Positions 47,750 to 58,791 of a stretch of DNA of 64,000 nt are shown here, piece after piece; within the stretch, counting starts at the first letter, position 1; every line of letters begins with the position of its first letter. The position numbers were made by a program, and so were the translations under genes. Where the stretch lies: assembly GCF_002865645.1 (NCBI RefSeq), contig NW_020194684.1, positions 3,759,952-3,823,951 on the forward strand, read 5' to 3'. The notes beneath the pieces are model-generated. The model was not told the origin of the DNA and did no database searches. It worked only from the letters and a program-made list of their open reading frames with translations. This stretch comes from Hyaloscypha bicolor E (Eukaryota; Ascomycota; Leotiomycetes; Helotiales; Hyaloscyphaceae).

Positions 47750-50700
47750 ATTAATTAATTTAAGCTTAATAAATCTAAGAATACTAGAATCTCAAGTTAT
47801 AAATATAAATAATAAATAAGAAAACTATATTATTAATTCTATAGTATAATATAATAAAGTTATAACTAGTTTATTTAGGAATAAAAGAATTACGGAATTT
47901 AATATTATAGCTATCTAGGAACTATAGAAAAATAAGAGTCTTAATATTATATATTATTTATATAGCTAATACTTTAATTTACTTTACTTTAATAGTCCGG
48001 ATATAAGAATATATATTTTTATAAATAAAAGAATCTTGAATACTAGATAAACTATAGTTATATATTTCCTAGACCTTAATATTATTATAATCTAATATAA
48101 TAATAGCTGAAAAAAGAAAGTTATATATATATATAATATATATAACTTACTAATTAATATAGAAAAAAGTATAATATTCCTATTTTAATATATTTTGAGA
48201 TAATTAGTAAAGAACTATTATATAGTAATAAGAGACTTTAATCTTTATTATCTATTATAGAAAGAAAAAGAAAACCCAATATAAGACTATTAAGTAAAGA
48301 GCTTACTATAATTTATAAGGAATTACTAGATAAAGCTTTTATTTTTGCTAGATTCTATTATATATAATAAGTAATAGAAGCAAGCTATAATTAACTTTAT
48401 TTTTAGTATCTTATAAGCTTTAAAAAGAAAAGTTTTTTATAAAGTCAGAAAAGACTTGAATTACTAATTAGACTACTTACTTATAGTAATAATAGTTATA
48501 ATAGAGATAGAAACCTATAAATTACTAGAATAGCTATAGTAGTAGTATACTAATTATAGGATTCTTATATAAGAAGTTAAGAAGAACTTATTATTACTAA
48601 TAGTAATTTTATTAAGAAATAAGCTTAATAAGAAAATAGAAGATATTATTATAGTAATTGAGGTATTTATACTAAAAGTAAAGTCTAGCCCTAAATTAAT
48701 ATATAGATAAATAAACGAATATAAAGCCGTTTAGATAATAGTAAGATAATTATAATACTACTTTTAAAAAAATAAACTCGAGGCAAATTAGAAGGCCTAT
48801 TACTAAACATATAATTATAAGAGTAGACTTATTAAGAAAACGCTATATAATACTTACTAATTAAAAGTAAGAGAAGTAGCTAATATCTAGAATAAGCTTT
48901 AGAAACTTGCTAAGTAAATATATAAAAGTAAAATAAGATAGTTCTTTACTTTTTTACTATATAAATTAGATAGTAAAATAAAATATAATTACTAGGCTAA
49001 AGCAGAAATAATATAAGTAGTATTTTTCCTAGTACTATCTAAAATAGATCTGGCAAATATATAGAATAACTTATATTCGGATTAGCTTATCTTTCTAGTT
49101 ATTATAATATATGAAATAGAAAAAGTAATAAAGAGAATAGCCCTAAGGAAAGCTTTTAAAAGAGATAGTATTCCGGCTTATATCTTATACTAGTTACTTC
49201 CCTAGCTTATCCTATAGCTAGTTCTACTATTTAATATATTTATTAATTTATAATATTATTTTAAGTATTTCTAATAGTTTAAAATAGTAGTTTTACTAAA
49301 GCCTAAAAAGAAGAACCTTATAAGTATTAGATTATATTAACTTATTATATTATTTAATATATTAGGAAAAATATTAGAATTAATTCTGGCTTTTAGAATC
49401 TCTTATATTATTAGTAAATATAGGCTCTTACTAAAAAGATATTTCGGAGAATAAAAAGAAATATTAATAAAGTATATATTTTATTATTTAATAGAAGTAA
49501 TTTACTATATATAAAATTAAGGTTATATTATAAGCCTCTTTCTACTTAATATATTAGAAGCTTTTAATTATATTTTTTACCCTAGGCTATTTTATAATCT
49601 CTAAAAACATTAAGTTAATAAGAAAACTATAGAGTAAATTATAAGTTTTTTATAAAATAGAAAAATAATAATTTAATTTAGGGAATATATTACTAAGCTT
49701 CTTAATATTAATACTAGTATTCTATAAGAATTCCCGATCTTACTAATTCTTTATCTATTTTATAATACAGATATTTTTGAAGATATTATTTATAGGAATT
49801 CGGATATAATAATTAGAGGCTAGATTAATAATATCTACTTTTTAGTATATAGTTAAAGTACGGAATAAAATTACCGGAAACTATTATATATATATTAAGA
49901 AACCGAGAGATAATCTAGAATATATAGCTTGAGGTTTAATTTAGGAAAGTACTAGCTAGTATATCTTATAAGAAAGCTAGAAGAATATAATATAAAATAA
50001 TTCTTAATATTATTAGATATAGTAATTCAGCTATTTTTCTTAGTATATTATCTTAGTATTATCTTAAATTAATTCTTTAGATAGGAATTATATATTAAAT
50101 ATATTAAAGGAAAGGCAAGAATAATATTATAAGCCTTATAAGCTATTATGGGATTTATATAAGAATTAAGCCTAATAATACTCAGATAAATATACTAAAG
50201 TATAGTTATTTCTTAGCTTATATATAAATATTTTATATAATATATTTCTTAAGATAAGCTAAGCTATATAACTAAGATATAATTAATATTAGATAAGATA
50301 TAACTTGAGGCTATTAGAATAATATTAAGTATATTTCGAGTTACTTTAGTAATAGCTTTAAATATAGAACTCTTTATATTTCTAATTTACTATTAATTAG
50401 AGGAAAAAATATAAGAAATAGTAATAAATATTTTTATAAGCCTATTAATCTTAATACTTATATTTATCTTTATTTATATTATAGTAGTAAGTATATATAA
50501 TTATAATAGTTAGTTTAAAAGGCACTATATATATAAAAGCCCTCTCAAATAACTTAAAGATAGCTTAGGAAAGAAACTAGGCGAGAAGCTAATTCGTAAC
50601 TTTAAAGTCCGGGATCTATATATTATTAAATTATAATAGATACTATCTGAGGTAATTATTTAGGATAGCCGGGAGGCAGCCAAAAAGTACTATTATAAAA

Positions 50701-51720
50701 TTCTTGTGACATATAAATACCTGGCTATTTATATAAACGAGAGCGGAATTAATAGGAAAGTTAGAATAGTAGTAGTAGTACTAATTCTAAATATATATAC
50801 TTCTACTTATCTAGGTAGAGAATTAACTAGTATAATTTATATAGCCGAACTAATCGGGATCTTAATAGGACTTGAAATAGCTATAAGAGCTAATATATAG
50901 AAGATAGCGGTTTTTACTAATAACTAAGTAGCGCTTATAGCGCTTAGGAAGCCTAGGTACTAATTAGGGTAATATATTATTAAGTTAATTATTCTTACTT
51001 TTAGTAAAACTAATTATTAAAATATAGATATAGAATTTTATTAGATACTAGCCTACTAAGAGATAGAAGGAAACGAACTAGTAAATAGGCTTATAAAGGA
51101 AGCTACGGGATAGAAGCAGGTATGAGAAAGAATGGGAAGATTAATTAAAGTTAATTTAGATAATATGGCCCTGAAACTAAACTATCTTAAAAACTTCGGG
51201 TTAGTAGTAAAGACGAGATTATATTAACTAATATAGGATTAATGGGTCCAGGAGTAGAAGATAGGTACTATAAGCCAAATAACTTATATACTAACTTCTA
51301 GCCTCAGATATAATATCCTATAACTATATATAATACTACTAAAATTCCTTAGTTTAATTATTATATAGATATATATAGAGAAAATTAGGCTAAAATAGTT
51401 TCTTTCCTAGTAGAAAGTACCGGATATTATAAGTAGTAACTATAAATACGAACGAGATAATTAGATAGTTTAATATATTCTTTTGGTATACCCTATATTT
51501 AATAATCTCAGAAGAGAAGTTTGGAATAAAGGAATAATAAGACTAGTAAGGATGGACCTATAGGAAATCCTAAATATACCTAAGCTAGCTAGGAAGGCTA
51601 TAAGTTTCATGATCCAAACTAGATTTCTTGGGTAATTTGGAGCGGTATTATAAAACGAGATATCTTAAAGGCGAAGTACTAAGATTCTTGGATATTATAG
51701 TATATATAAGAGTTAAGAGC
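47750..51720 (+). pseudogene. LINE ORF2 relic: endonuclease, RT, RNase H
   Basis: The endonuclease reading is at about 47,840-48,420: RNKRITEFNIIAIQELQKNK, SPDIRIYIFINKRI, then VIRDFNLYY, in which the GDFN box Asp/Gly are altered. RT lies at about 49,000-49,950: KAFKRDSIPAYILYQLLPQL, then NILGKILE and FGEQKE, and GQINNIYFLVYSQST where the VDD catalytic pair became INN. RNase H lies at about 50,700-51,100: YINESGINRKVRIVVVV (DGSGI in the family), YIAELIGILIGLEIAIRAN, and ALIALRKPR. A C-terminal zinc-finger region is expected after 51,400 but is unclear. The RNase H part is open for 64 codons at 50,706-50,900. TAA/TAG stops and lost catalytic Asp residues make it non-functional. Confidence 0.75.
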
Positions 51721-51830
51721 ACCTGTTAGAGGATCTTGACTTCTAATGTAAAACTTCTAATAATGTAAAGTAGTTTCATAGTTTAGCAAGCCGCATAGCA
51801 GCCAAATGGCAGCTGGGACGGTCTATGAAT

Positions 51831-51855
51831 TCAAGTCAAGTCAAGTCAAGTCAAG
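51831..51855. repeat. five TCAAG units, possible LINE 3' tail
   Basis: TCAAG is repeated five times in perfect tandem exactly where LINE similarity ends and non-RIP DNA resumes. Several LINE groups end in short tandem repeats rather than poly-A, so this may be the tail; it could also be a pre-existing microsatellite. Confidence 0.8.
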
Positions 51856-52210
51856 CATCCATTGCGCTGGTGCCTTCACAAACGCTGGCGAATAGAGCAA
51901 AATTCGGCGCCCTGACGCTAGCGTATGTGCTCCCTGGACGCTGGAAAGCGCTACGCTTCTCGCAGTCCCTACCACAACAGGCTTTCAAACTTGAGGATTG
52001 ATTTGAGCTTTGTGGTCACCTGTGCTATGAGCCGGTGGGGTGCAGAACGCTTCGGTTATCTCCGAGCATTAAACCTTATTCCGGCCATCGCGTCATTCTT
52101 CGAAATTCCCATCCGCCATCTCCGCGATCTCACAACACTCCGTATATCGCAAGACTCCATGCACATAACGTTACGGCCGAGCTGAGTTTCCCACAAGATT
52201 CTTTAACATT
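51856..52210. other. repeat-related segment upstream of the minisatellite gene
   Basis: CATCCATTGCGCTGG and the following 70 bases (to about 51,930) resemble 45,885-45,965 with scattered differences. The rest has normal GC. Overlapping open frames at 51,925-52,185 and 52,035-52,316 lack any recognisable protein feature. The stretch may include the promoter of the gene at 52,211. Confidence 0.45.
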
Positions 52211-52912
52211 ATGGGTTTGCCTTCGATCAACCCCCCGATACGAGTTCTTATCCGGACTCGCCTGGCCCAACTCCAGAAGATTGATCCTTCCTTTGACAAG
52301 GCTGATACAGAATTAATCAAAAGGCTCTGCGATAGGCTATCTATTACTGGTGAAACGACAGTTAGACATTTTATTACGAGGATTTCGGATAATAAGAAGG
52401 TGGATGATAATAGGGTGGATGACAATAAGGTGGATGACAATAAGGTGGATGACAAGAAGGTGGATGGCAACAAGGTAGATGGCAACAAGACGGATGGCGA
52501 GAAGGTGGATGACAACAAGGTGGATAATAACAGGGTGGATGGCGAGAAGGTGGATGGCGAGAAGGTGGATGGCGAGAAGGTGGATGGCGAGAAGGTGGAT
52601 GACAAGAAGTTGGAACGAGTTGATATCATTTTCGACTATGGTTTACCAATAATCGAGTGTCAACCTCGGGTTATAGCATATTCTATTACAGTCGAAGGTT
52701 CGGATTTGACTATTAAGCAGCTTTCCCATCCAAATATAAGGAAATTCGTAAACTTGACGGTAAAGATATTCGAGTCGATAAATCTCGAGAATAATCGATG
52801 TTTTCCAAATCGACCAGATATTCGAGCAGAGACTCGAAGACAACGGCATACTGTACTTCCAGTAAGTAAGTCTAGCTTTAATATACAAAATTTGATCCTA
52901 ATATCTTTATAG
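52211..52912 (+). CDS. hypothetical protein with 14 KVDDN-type pentapeptide repeats
   Basis: An open frame of 233 codons begins at ATG 52,211. Residues 1-62 look like a globular helical segment (IDPSFDKADTELIKRLCDRL). Residues 63-132 are 14 tandem pentapeptides of the form K-V-D-D/G-N/K/E, encoded by a 15-bp minisatellite, giving a charged, low-complexity and probably disordered linker. Residues 133-233 hold a second non-repeat part (VDIIFDYGLPIIECQPRVIA). A GTAAGTAAG at about 52,863 could be an intron donor, so the true C-terminus may differ. Codon use is not RIP-like. No family recognised. It could be a functional gene of the repeat-rich border or a chance frame; the 15-bp period, which keeps frame, and the coherent flanks favour coding. 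Confidence 0.5.
   Translation: MGLPSINPPIRVLIRTRLAQLQKIDPSFDKADTELIKRLCDRLSITGETTVRHFITRISDNKKVDDNRVDDNKVDDNKVDDKKVDGNKVDGNKTDGEKVDDNKVDNNRVDGEKVDGEKVDGEKVDGEKVDDKKLERVDIIFDYGLPIIECQPRVIAYSITVEGSDLTIKQLSHPNIRKFVNLTVKIFESINLENNRCFPNRPDIRAETRRQRHTVLPVSKSSFNIQNLILISL
52397..52606 (+). repeat. coding 15-bp minisatellite, 14 units
   Basis: Consensus AAGGTGGATGACAAT or AAGGTGGATGGCGAG. Three neighbouring units near the right end are nearly identical (AAGGTGGATGGCGAG), suggesting recent expansion. Because the unit is 15 bp, gain or loss of units keeps the frame. Confidence 0.9.
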
Positions 52913-53710
52913 ACATAGGCATTTCCGCTATGCCATTATAACCGCTGGGTTGTTGGCTCTGAGCAGTAGTTGCATAGGGATATTTTATAAATAAGGACGG
53001 CACATCACAAAAATTTGGAAGCTCTCACGAATTCTTTATTCTTTTCGTAGTGTTCTGAAATCTAGAGCCAAAATTACCTATCGCAACCTGCTTTCTATCT
53101 ACTTCAGATCATATGTCTAACGTCCATCCCTATGTGCCGGAAAACCCTACGTACCGAAACGACTTCATAGGTTATAGGTCTCAAATCTCTACTACATAAA
53201 TATATAAAGTTATAATTAGTTTACTGTTATTCCTTAGCTATTTCTCTATAAGGGTTCGGTTTTCAGTAATAAAATACTATAGTTATAGTTATAGTTATAT
53301 TATTAATTGTCCCGTTACTGGCGTTAAAAGCCCTTTCGGCTATTCCCCCCTGCTTTATTATAACTATTAGCCTGTCTCCAAATTTCGGGACCGTAGCACG
53401 AAGCTCCTATTAAGAAAGAATATAGCTCTAAAGTTTAAAGACATAAAGCGGAAGGAAGCCTTTATGCCGGATTTATCCAGATAAAGTAGGAGGAGGTATA
53501 TAATACGGCAAGAATCTTAATAAGCGAAGAAGTATTATATTTACAGTTACGCTAAATTAATCGTATTATATTGCATATTATACGAAACTCCCGTGAAGTG
53601 TAGCGTTATTCTAGAAGTTTCCATGAGTAACCACGTACGTGTCCTGCTTTTACACCTGCCACTCAGTCGTTCTAATCCCTATCCCCATCTCTATGTAAGG
53701 TACGGAGGTA
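52913..53710. other. mixed-GC region, no gene seen
   Basis: Only very short open frames occur (for example 53,113-53,199, beginning MSNVHPYVPENP). TATAGT microsatellite-like runs lie at about 53,276-53,304. The last part probably contains the 5' non-coding end of the pogo element starting at 53,711, but no terminal repeat was recognised. Confidence 0.45.
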
Positions 53711-54765
53711 ATGCCTTATAAGCAACCGCGCTAGTAAAGCCCTTGTAAAGGCCTCCCTGCCGGGAGAGCCTCGAATATACGATGCTAGATCGAAACGCAA
53801 TAGAGTCCCTCTAACTACCCTCTACTATCGTGAGTATAGGCGGCCCTTAAAAGAAGAGAAGGCCCAAGGCTAGTAATACCTTACTCCGTTAGAGGAGAAA
53901 GCCCTCGAAAGGTATTTAAAACTAATAACTAACCTTAGGAATCCTATACGAATTAAGTGCTTACTTGCCCTCGCCTTTAATATCGCCCGCCAGCGTTCGA
54001 CAATTAAAGCAGCTAAGCCTCTAGGCAAGAACTGGCCTCGGGGCTTCCAAAAGCGTTATCTAGTACTTAAATCATAACGAGTGAGGGTGTTGAAATTAGG
54101 GGCCTGAGGCCCCTAATAGGCTTAGTAAGCCCTGGAACAGAGCTTTAGGGGCTGTGCACTAATGGAACAGAGCCTTAGGGGCTGTGTACTAATGGGGCTT
54201 AAGCCATAGGCTTATTACTGAGTAGATTATGCCCTGTAAGGTTAATACAGGGCATAATATGCCCTGTGAGGCTAAATCGGTTCAGCTGAGGTTGAATGGT
54301 TTAGTATAAGGCTCTCTGGTTTAGGGGTTTAGTACATGTGACTTAGGGGGTTCAGGGCTATATATACGGGCTACTTACTACTATAGAACAGCAGTCAATT
54401 CAGTACGTTTTACTTGGTTTACATTGCAAGCACGTGACCCTAGCTATATTGCTTTAGCTAGTTTAATAGAGGGCAATGGCCTAGGAACGCTACGAGAATA
54501 ATATTTATAATAAGATAGTATATTAGTTTAAGGTAATCGGAGAGGTATTATAAGACCCGGCTATCCTCCTAGAGAATGTCTATAATATAGACGAGACTAG
54601 AGTTATGTTATATATACTTAGCTCTATTAAGGTCCTAATAAGGAAGGACGATCCGCGAGACTATAGAGGCGCGGGCGTTAAGTATACAATAGTTACCGCT
54701 ATCGAATGCGTTAGTGCAAACGGTAGGTCTTTGTTACTAATGATTATCTAGCTAGCCACTGCGAA
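53711..54765 (+). pseudogene. pogo/Fot1-type transposase, split by a solo LTR and truncated
   Basis: It starts MPYKQPRSSKALVKASLPGE at 53,711. The frame gives LTPLEEKALERYLKLITNLR and KCLLALAFNIARQRSTIKAA, then KPLGKNWPRGFQKRY, which is the CENP-B/psq-type DNA-binding region of pogo transposases. The frame is interrupted by a solo LTR at 54,088-54,468. After removing it and one copy of GAGGG, the reading resumes as RVRAMA then ERYENNIY without a frameshift. The DDE part follows: VYNIDETRVMLYIL near 54,566, then DDPRDYRGAGVKYTIVTAIE near 54,640-54,700 with the first catalytic Asp of NIDET, and LLLMII at about 54,740. Similarity ends near 54,765, just before the next transposon. A few stops (TAA, TAG) are consistent with light RIP. 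Confidence 0.8.
54083..54473. mobile_element. solo LTR with 5-bp target duplication inside a pogo gene
   Basis: The LTR is 54,088-54,468 (381 bp). It starts TGTTG and ends TAATA, the latter explained by RIP of CAACA. GAGGG flanks it at 54,083-54,087 and 54,469-54,473. It contains a palindrome TTAGGGGCCTGAGGCCCCTAA cut here into arms 54,096-54,105 and 54,107-54,116. It also contains a 30-bp direct duplication at 54,133-54,192 and a perfect 13-bp inverted repeat at 54,226-54,238 and 54,246-54,258. Excision on paper restores the host reading frame, which is strong support. Confidence 0.9.
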
Positions 54766-54803
54766 GATACCTTCCCGGTCTAGATCAAGATGCTCTGGTA
54801 GTA

Positions 54804-57713
54804 TAATAGTCGGACTTAACGTCGCGCTAAAGGGGCCCTACTCTTTAGTCGGGGAAAGCGAAGTGTCCCGGGAAAGCAATATATCCCGTACTACACCAAA
54901 ATTACTATGCGATCACAGACACTTGAATTGCACCACAACACCAAATAACCCTTAAATTAATATATAATTGAGGATATAATCTCTTATTACTCTAATACTA
55001 TAAAATCTATATTTTGAGCTATTAAATCAGTTAATATTACTAATCTAGGTAGTAAAGAACACAGAACCACCTCCTCCCTACTAACCTCACTATTTATATC
55101 CTCTTATACCTCCTCTACCTCCTTATCTAATTCCCTAGACTCTTCTAATATTGCCCGTATATATAATTAATTAAGAGGGTTCCCCTTTACCCGGTAAGCT
55201 TGTTTAGATACAAGTATTACAGGATCAAGAGGGATATTAGTAAAGATTACGGAATCTTCGACCTGTATACAATCGAATTCAGCTTGCTCCTTAGCTACCT
55301 TATCGTAAAGTAATTGGTATTTAATTCGAATGGCTTCAAGCTCGCTTTCCGTAGGTTCGTTTTGGGGATTACGAATTGGTATTAGGAGCTCGGGAGAAAT
55401 AATTATATTAGTTCCAAGGACTTGCTTCTTTGCCTGTGCCTCCAGATCTCTCACTCTCTTCTTCCTCTCTCTCTCTGCCGCTCGTGCGGCAATTCCTACT
55501 CTTTTGAGAGCTTCCTTTTTAGCTAATTTAGCCTTTGCGAGCTGTCTTTTGGCCTTCTTTAGCTCCTCCTCTATTATATTCCTTACTTTAATCTTCTTCT
55601 TTTCCAGAGTATCAGATACATTTAATTACCTCCCTCTTTGGAAACTAAGCCGTATATTTAGCTTAGCCTTATAACGTTCAACCTGTACCTTGTGAGCATT
55701 CTGGGCATCCAGCTCTTATAAACTTCCAAGCATTAGGTAGTTCTTGGTAGCCTTAATTATAACTGAATACTCTTTGCAAGGGGAGGAGCTTAAAGTATCC
55801 AGAATCTTATTATTGAGATTATCGAGCCGTAGAACGCATTTGTTATATAAAGAAGGAGGTTTTGGAAGGGTAGGTAATTAGTATTCGTGAATAGGAGCAG
55901 GAGCAGGTATAGTAAATCGTACGTTTTCTATATCCGATTTAGTTTCCGATTTAGATCCAAACTCCAGGAATTAAAGGCCAGTATCTTTCCTTCTCTTTTT
56001 GCTATACTTCTTGAGCTTTCTCTATATTGCTTTGAAACTGACAGGCCAAATTCCAGTATTCTAAAAGGCGTATTTAATTATATAAATAGTAAATGTCTTC
56101 TTCCTTATTCCAGGAAGATTATAAAAGAAGTACTAAATATTATATTCCGGCTCGTACGAGCAAATTACATTTATAATATTAACCTATTAGTAGTGTTTCT
56201 ATTTCCTAAAAATACTAATATTATACGGTTAAAGTAAGTAGGTTTAGTAAGAGGGGAATTAGACGATTTATATCTTATTAAACGTAGCTTTTAAGATAAA
56301 ATCATCTGCTTAGTAGCAAGTTACTCCGTTAATTAAGAGAATATACTATTTCTTATTAGGACCGTAATTATTATACTTAATAAAATAATCTAACCAAACC
56401 ATATAAATACCCTCGTTTATATATCCTATAGAAGAGACTATAATAACCTTATGGCCGGTTATATTTTCGTGGAACCAAGAAACTATAATCATAATTCCAG
56501 GGATAATTACTACTAGAGAAATTGCTTTACTATCTGCAGATATATACTCAATTATTATAAGAGATATGCGATTTTCTAGTATTCCTGTATATATCTCCTT
56601 AATTCCAATTGGAATAACTATTTCCTTTCCTGCAGGTATACAAATTCGTACTTCTTTCTCGTCTATATTATATATCCGATCCCCATGGCATATTCCAGTT
56701 TCCTCTAATACCGGACGATATTCAGTTTCAAACCAGTCGCATAGGCTCTGTTTAGTATAGAGATCGATGCGGTGGCTCGCAATGGGCTTTGTCTTAATTA
56801 TATAGAGTTCTGGAGTGCTCTTTAGCTATTGAGAGAATGTAATGGGCACACGTGATGGCGCATGGACAGGTATCAGATGTCGTGGATCTAGTTTCCTATT
56901 TTGGGTACAGCTTGCGATCGGAATCGTATGGATCGCATGGGATTTCCTAATTAAGTAAAGGGCTTCGCATGCCTGGCTAAGCACTAGGGAATATATAGGG
57001 AGACGCTCCTAGCTTTGGAAGGGGCATCGATTAGTCTCTTGTTGGAATCAATTCTTGGAATCAGTTACACTTGCAAGCGTCACTCCGCAGCTTACTTACC
57101 TTGACTACTTGTGCATCACCCTGCTATTACGTGCCTTACAGAGAACCACTTCCAAGATAGAGCCGTTTTATTATCCTCCGTTTGTATCCATATTATGCAG
57201 TTATATATTATTTGCTTCGTGGCTCCCTTCCCTCTATTAATCGCATGCAATACCGTATACTGAATTAATGCCTCGTATTAATTAGGACAGAGGATTTTGT
57301 TCTGCCTTCCCTTTTATACTCTTACTATCCCCATCTTCTTCCTCTCTCTCTGCTATGCGTTCCTTACTATATCTTTATTTCGTATGCAATACGTACGTAC
57401 TGCAGTTATAGGAGTCTCTTCTGGATTAGCCTTGAGGAACTGAATAGCCTTACGGAGCTTATCCTTCTCTGGTATGTTACGGGGAAGTGTATTCTTGGGG
57501 AGATTGCTTAGGCGAGCCATTACTATCGAATTTGACAGATTTTCAGGGTAATTTGGGCTGGTGGTAATCAAATTAATTAATTTTTACTATGGGTATTCCA
57601 TATAAATTGGAAATTTTTGCGATCGGTACGGGATATATCGCTTTCCCGGGACACTTCGCTTTCCCCGACTAAAGGGTAGGGCCCCTTTAGCGCGACGTTA
57701 AGTCCGACTATTA
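54804..57713 (-). mobile_element. pogo-type DNA transposon with 88-bp terminal inverted repeats
   Basis: The terminal inverted repeats are 54,804-54,891 and 57,626-57,713, 88 bp each, matching at all but about two positions (both C/T-type differences). The body carries one transposase on the minus strand. The total is 2,910 bp. The element was inserted next to the end of another pogo transposase. Target duplication is unclear: TA stands before the left end but not visibly after the right one. Confidence 0.9.
55167..57571 (-). pseudogene. pogo-type transposase, lightly RIP-mutated
   Basis: On the minus strand the start is at 57,571 or the internal Met at 57,520 (MARLSNLPKN). A psq helix-turn-helix follows (KLRKAIQFLKANPEETPITA). 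After a degraded stretch the DDE domain reads YNIDEKEVRICMPAGKEIVI at about 56,690-56,630, IEYISADSKAISLVVIIPGI at about 56,555-56,495, and WFHENITGHKVIIVSS, then VWLDYF at about 56,400. LLINGVTCYQADDFI near 56,320-56,280 has Asn in place of the second catalytic Asp. NTGIWPVSFKAIQRKLKKYS at about 56,060-56,000 is the usual end of the catalytic region. The C-terminal part is a charged coiled coil (EEELKKAKRQLAKAKLAKKE near 55,560). Several TAA/TAG stops are present; the two longest open pieces are 57,353-57,571 and 55,167-55,454. Confidence 0.8.
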
Positions 57714-57890
57714 CTGTCTCTGCGCCGGTTTCTTACCCTAGGTTTGGTGCTCCTGATTAGCCCTTCACCTTGTTTTAGTCTCCTCGCTGTAGGTTCGGCA
57801 CGCTCGAGAAAGGTAAATAACTTTTCCGCCGAGATGTATATGCTTTGGGTTAGATCAGTGAATTTGGCACTAAAAAGCTTCAGGAGGCCA
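57714..57890. other. short segment between two transposons
   Basis: Normal GC. A minus-strand frame from 57,895 to 57,698 (LLKLFSAKFTDLTQSIYISA) is open but unrecognised; it may be a fragment of an older repeat cut by the pogo element. Confidence 0.35.
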
Positions 57891-58484
57891 GTCAAGTCCA
57901 GGCTTGGCAGAAATACCTAATTTCTGGTATCGATAGGTATCGATGCCAGAATCGTAAGGTATCAATACTATCAATAAAGTATCGATTCCTATCGATTCCC
58001 GGAACCCAATTCCCCCCTTTAATTGCAATTAACTTTAGAACCACTTCCCTTATAAGAAAGCTTTTGGTAGCGCAAATATTCTACTTAATTTAGGCTTTCT
58101 ATTTAGCTACTTATCTTATAGTTTAGACTAAAAGTCGTCTCAATGCGGCTATTTTAAGCAAAAAATAGCTTTTGAGATTTTCGTGAGGCTCGCTTATAAT
58201 AAGCGTTCCGATAAGAGATACGAATACGATACTAAATTTTCCGAATACGAGAGCTTTTTTAAATTAAAATAATATTAACTTTTATTAATAATATTAAGTA
58301 ATTCCTTTAATAGAAAGACTAGAAAATAAATAAATTATAAATAAATATATTATTATATAAATTAAATAATAAATGGAAGAGGTAATTTAAGGCTAAGTAT
58401 CGATTCTTGCGATACCTAAGTAATACCATCCAGTATCAATACCTTATCGATACCAAAAGTATTTTTGCCAAGCCTGGTCAAGTC
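57891..58484. mobile_element. hAT-like non-autonomous element with 8-bp target duplication
   Basis: The element is 57,899-58,476 (578 bp). It starts CAGGCTTGGCAGAAATA and ends with the reverse-complement form TATTTTTGCCAAGCCTG. GTCAAGTC stands on both sides (57,891-57,898 and 58,477-58,484). CAG-type ends with 8-bp target duplications are the hallmark of the hAT superfamily. Subterminal TATCGAT motifs are frequent at both ends, which could be transposase-binding sites. The centre (58,250-58,370) is AT-rich and there is no coding capacity, so a transposase must act in trans. Confidence 0.88.
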
Positions 58485-58791
58485 ATGTGACTGAGAGTTG
58501 CGCTTTCTCTCTCTGCAAGCCATCGGGCAAGAGACAATGAATGATTGGTTGGGGAAAAAAGGCGTTAAGGTGTGTGCCACGTGGGTAGGCTCCAACACTG
58601 GGATTCGGCTCCCGTCGCGGGGTAAATGGACCTGTCAAGCCATTTGCTCGTGTATGCAGGATCGGCGTTGATAACCCTTAATCGTTATTGTTGCCTGATC
58701 CCCTCTCTATGAGAAGCTCTTGCTGGAGCTTATATTCATCCACCCTTCTTTTGTTTTCAAGTGTAACAACCAAGTCTATTAATCTATTACG
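58485..58791 (+). promoter_or_regulatory. probable promoter and 5' leader of the secreted-protein gene
   Basis: 307 bp separate the hAT-like element from the ATG at 58,792. The last 60 bases are pyrimidine- and A-rich (CCACCCTTCTTTTGTTTTCA, then AACAACCAAG), typical of a fungal transcription start and leader. No TATA box is convincing. The ATG has only moderate context (TTACGATGT). Confidence 0.4.

Larger units (their letters stand above)
46390..51830 (+). mobile_element. Tad1-like LINE (non-LTR retrotransposon), RIP-degraded
   Basis: The order is zinc-knuckle ORF1, endonuclease, reverse transcriptase, RNase H, all on the plus strand, as in the fungal Tad1 clade. RIP is strong in the middle and weaker at both ends. 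The 5' boundary is estimated from the start of ORF1-like sequence; the 3' boundary is placed at the TCAAG repeat. No target duplication was identified. Confidence 0.8.

Noticed and set aside
51925..52316. Two overlapping open frames of 86 and 93 codons
   Set aside because: They overlap each other and the start of the minisatellite gene, show no protein-like features, and lie in repeat-related DNA.
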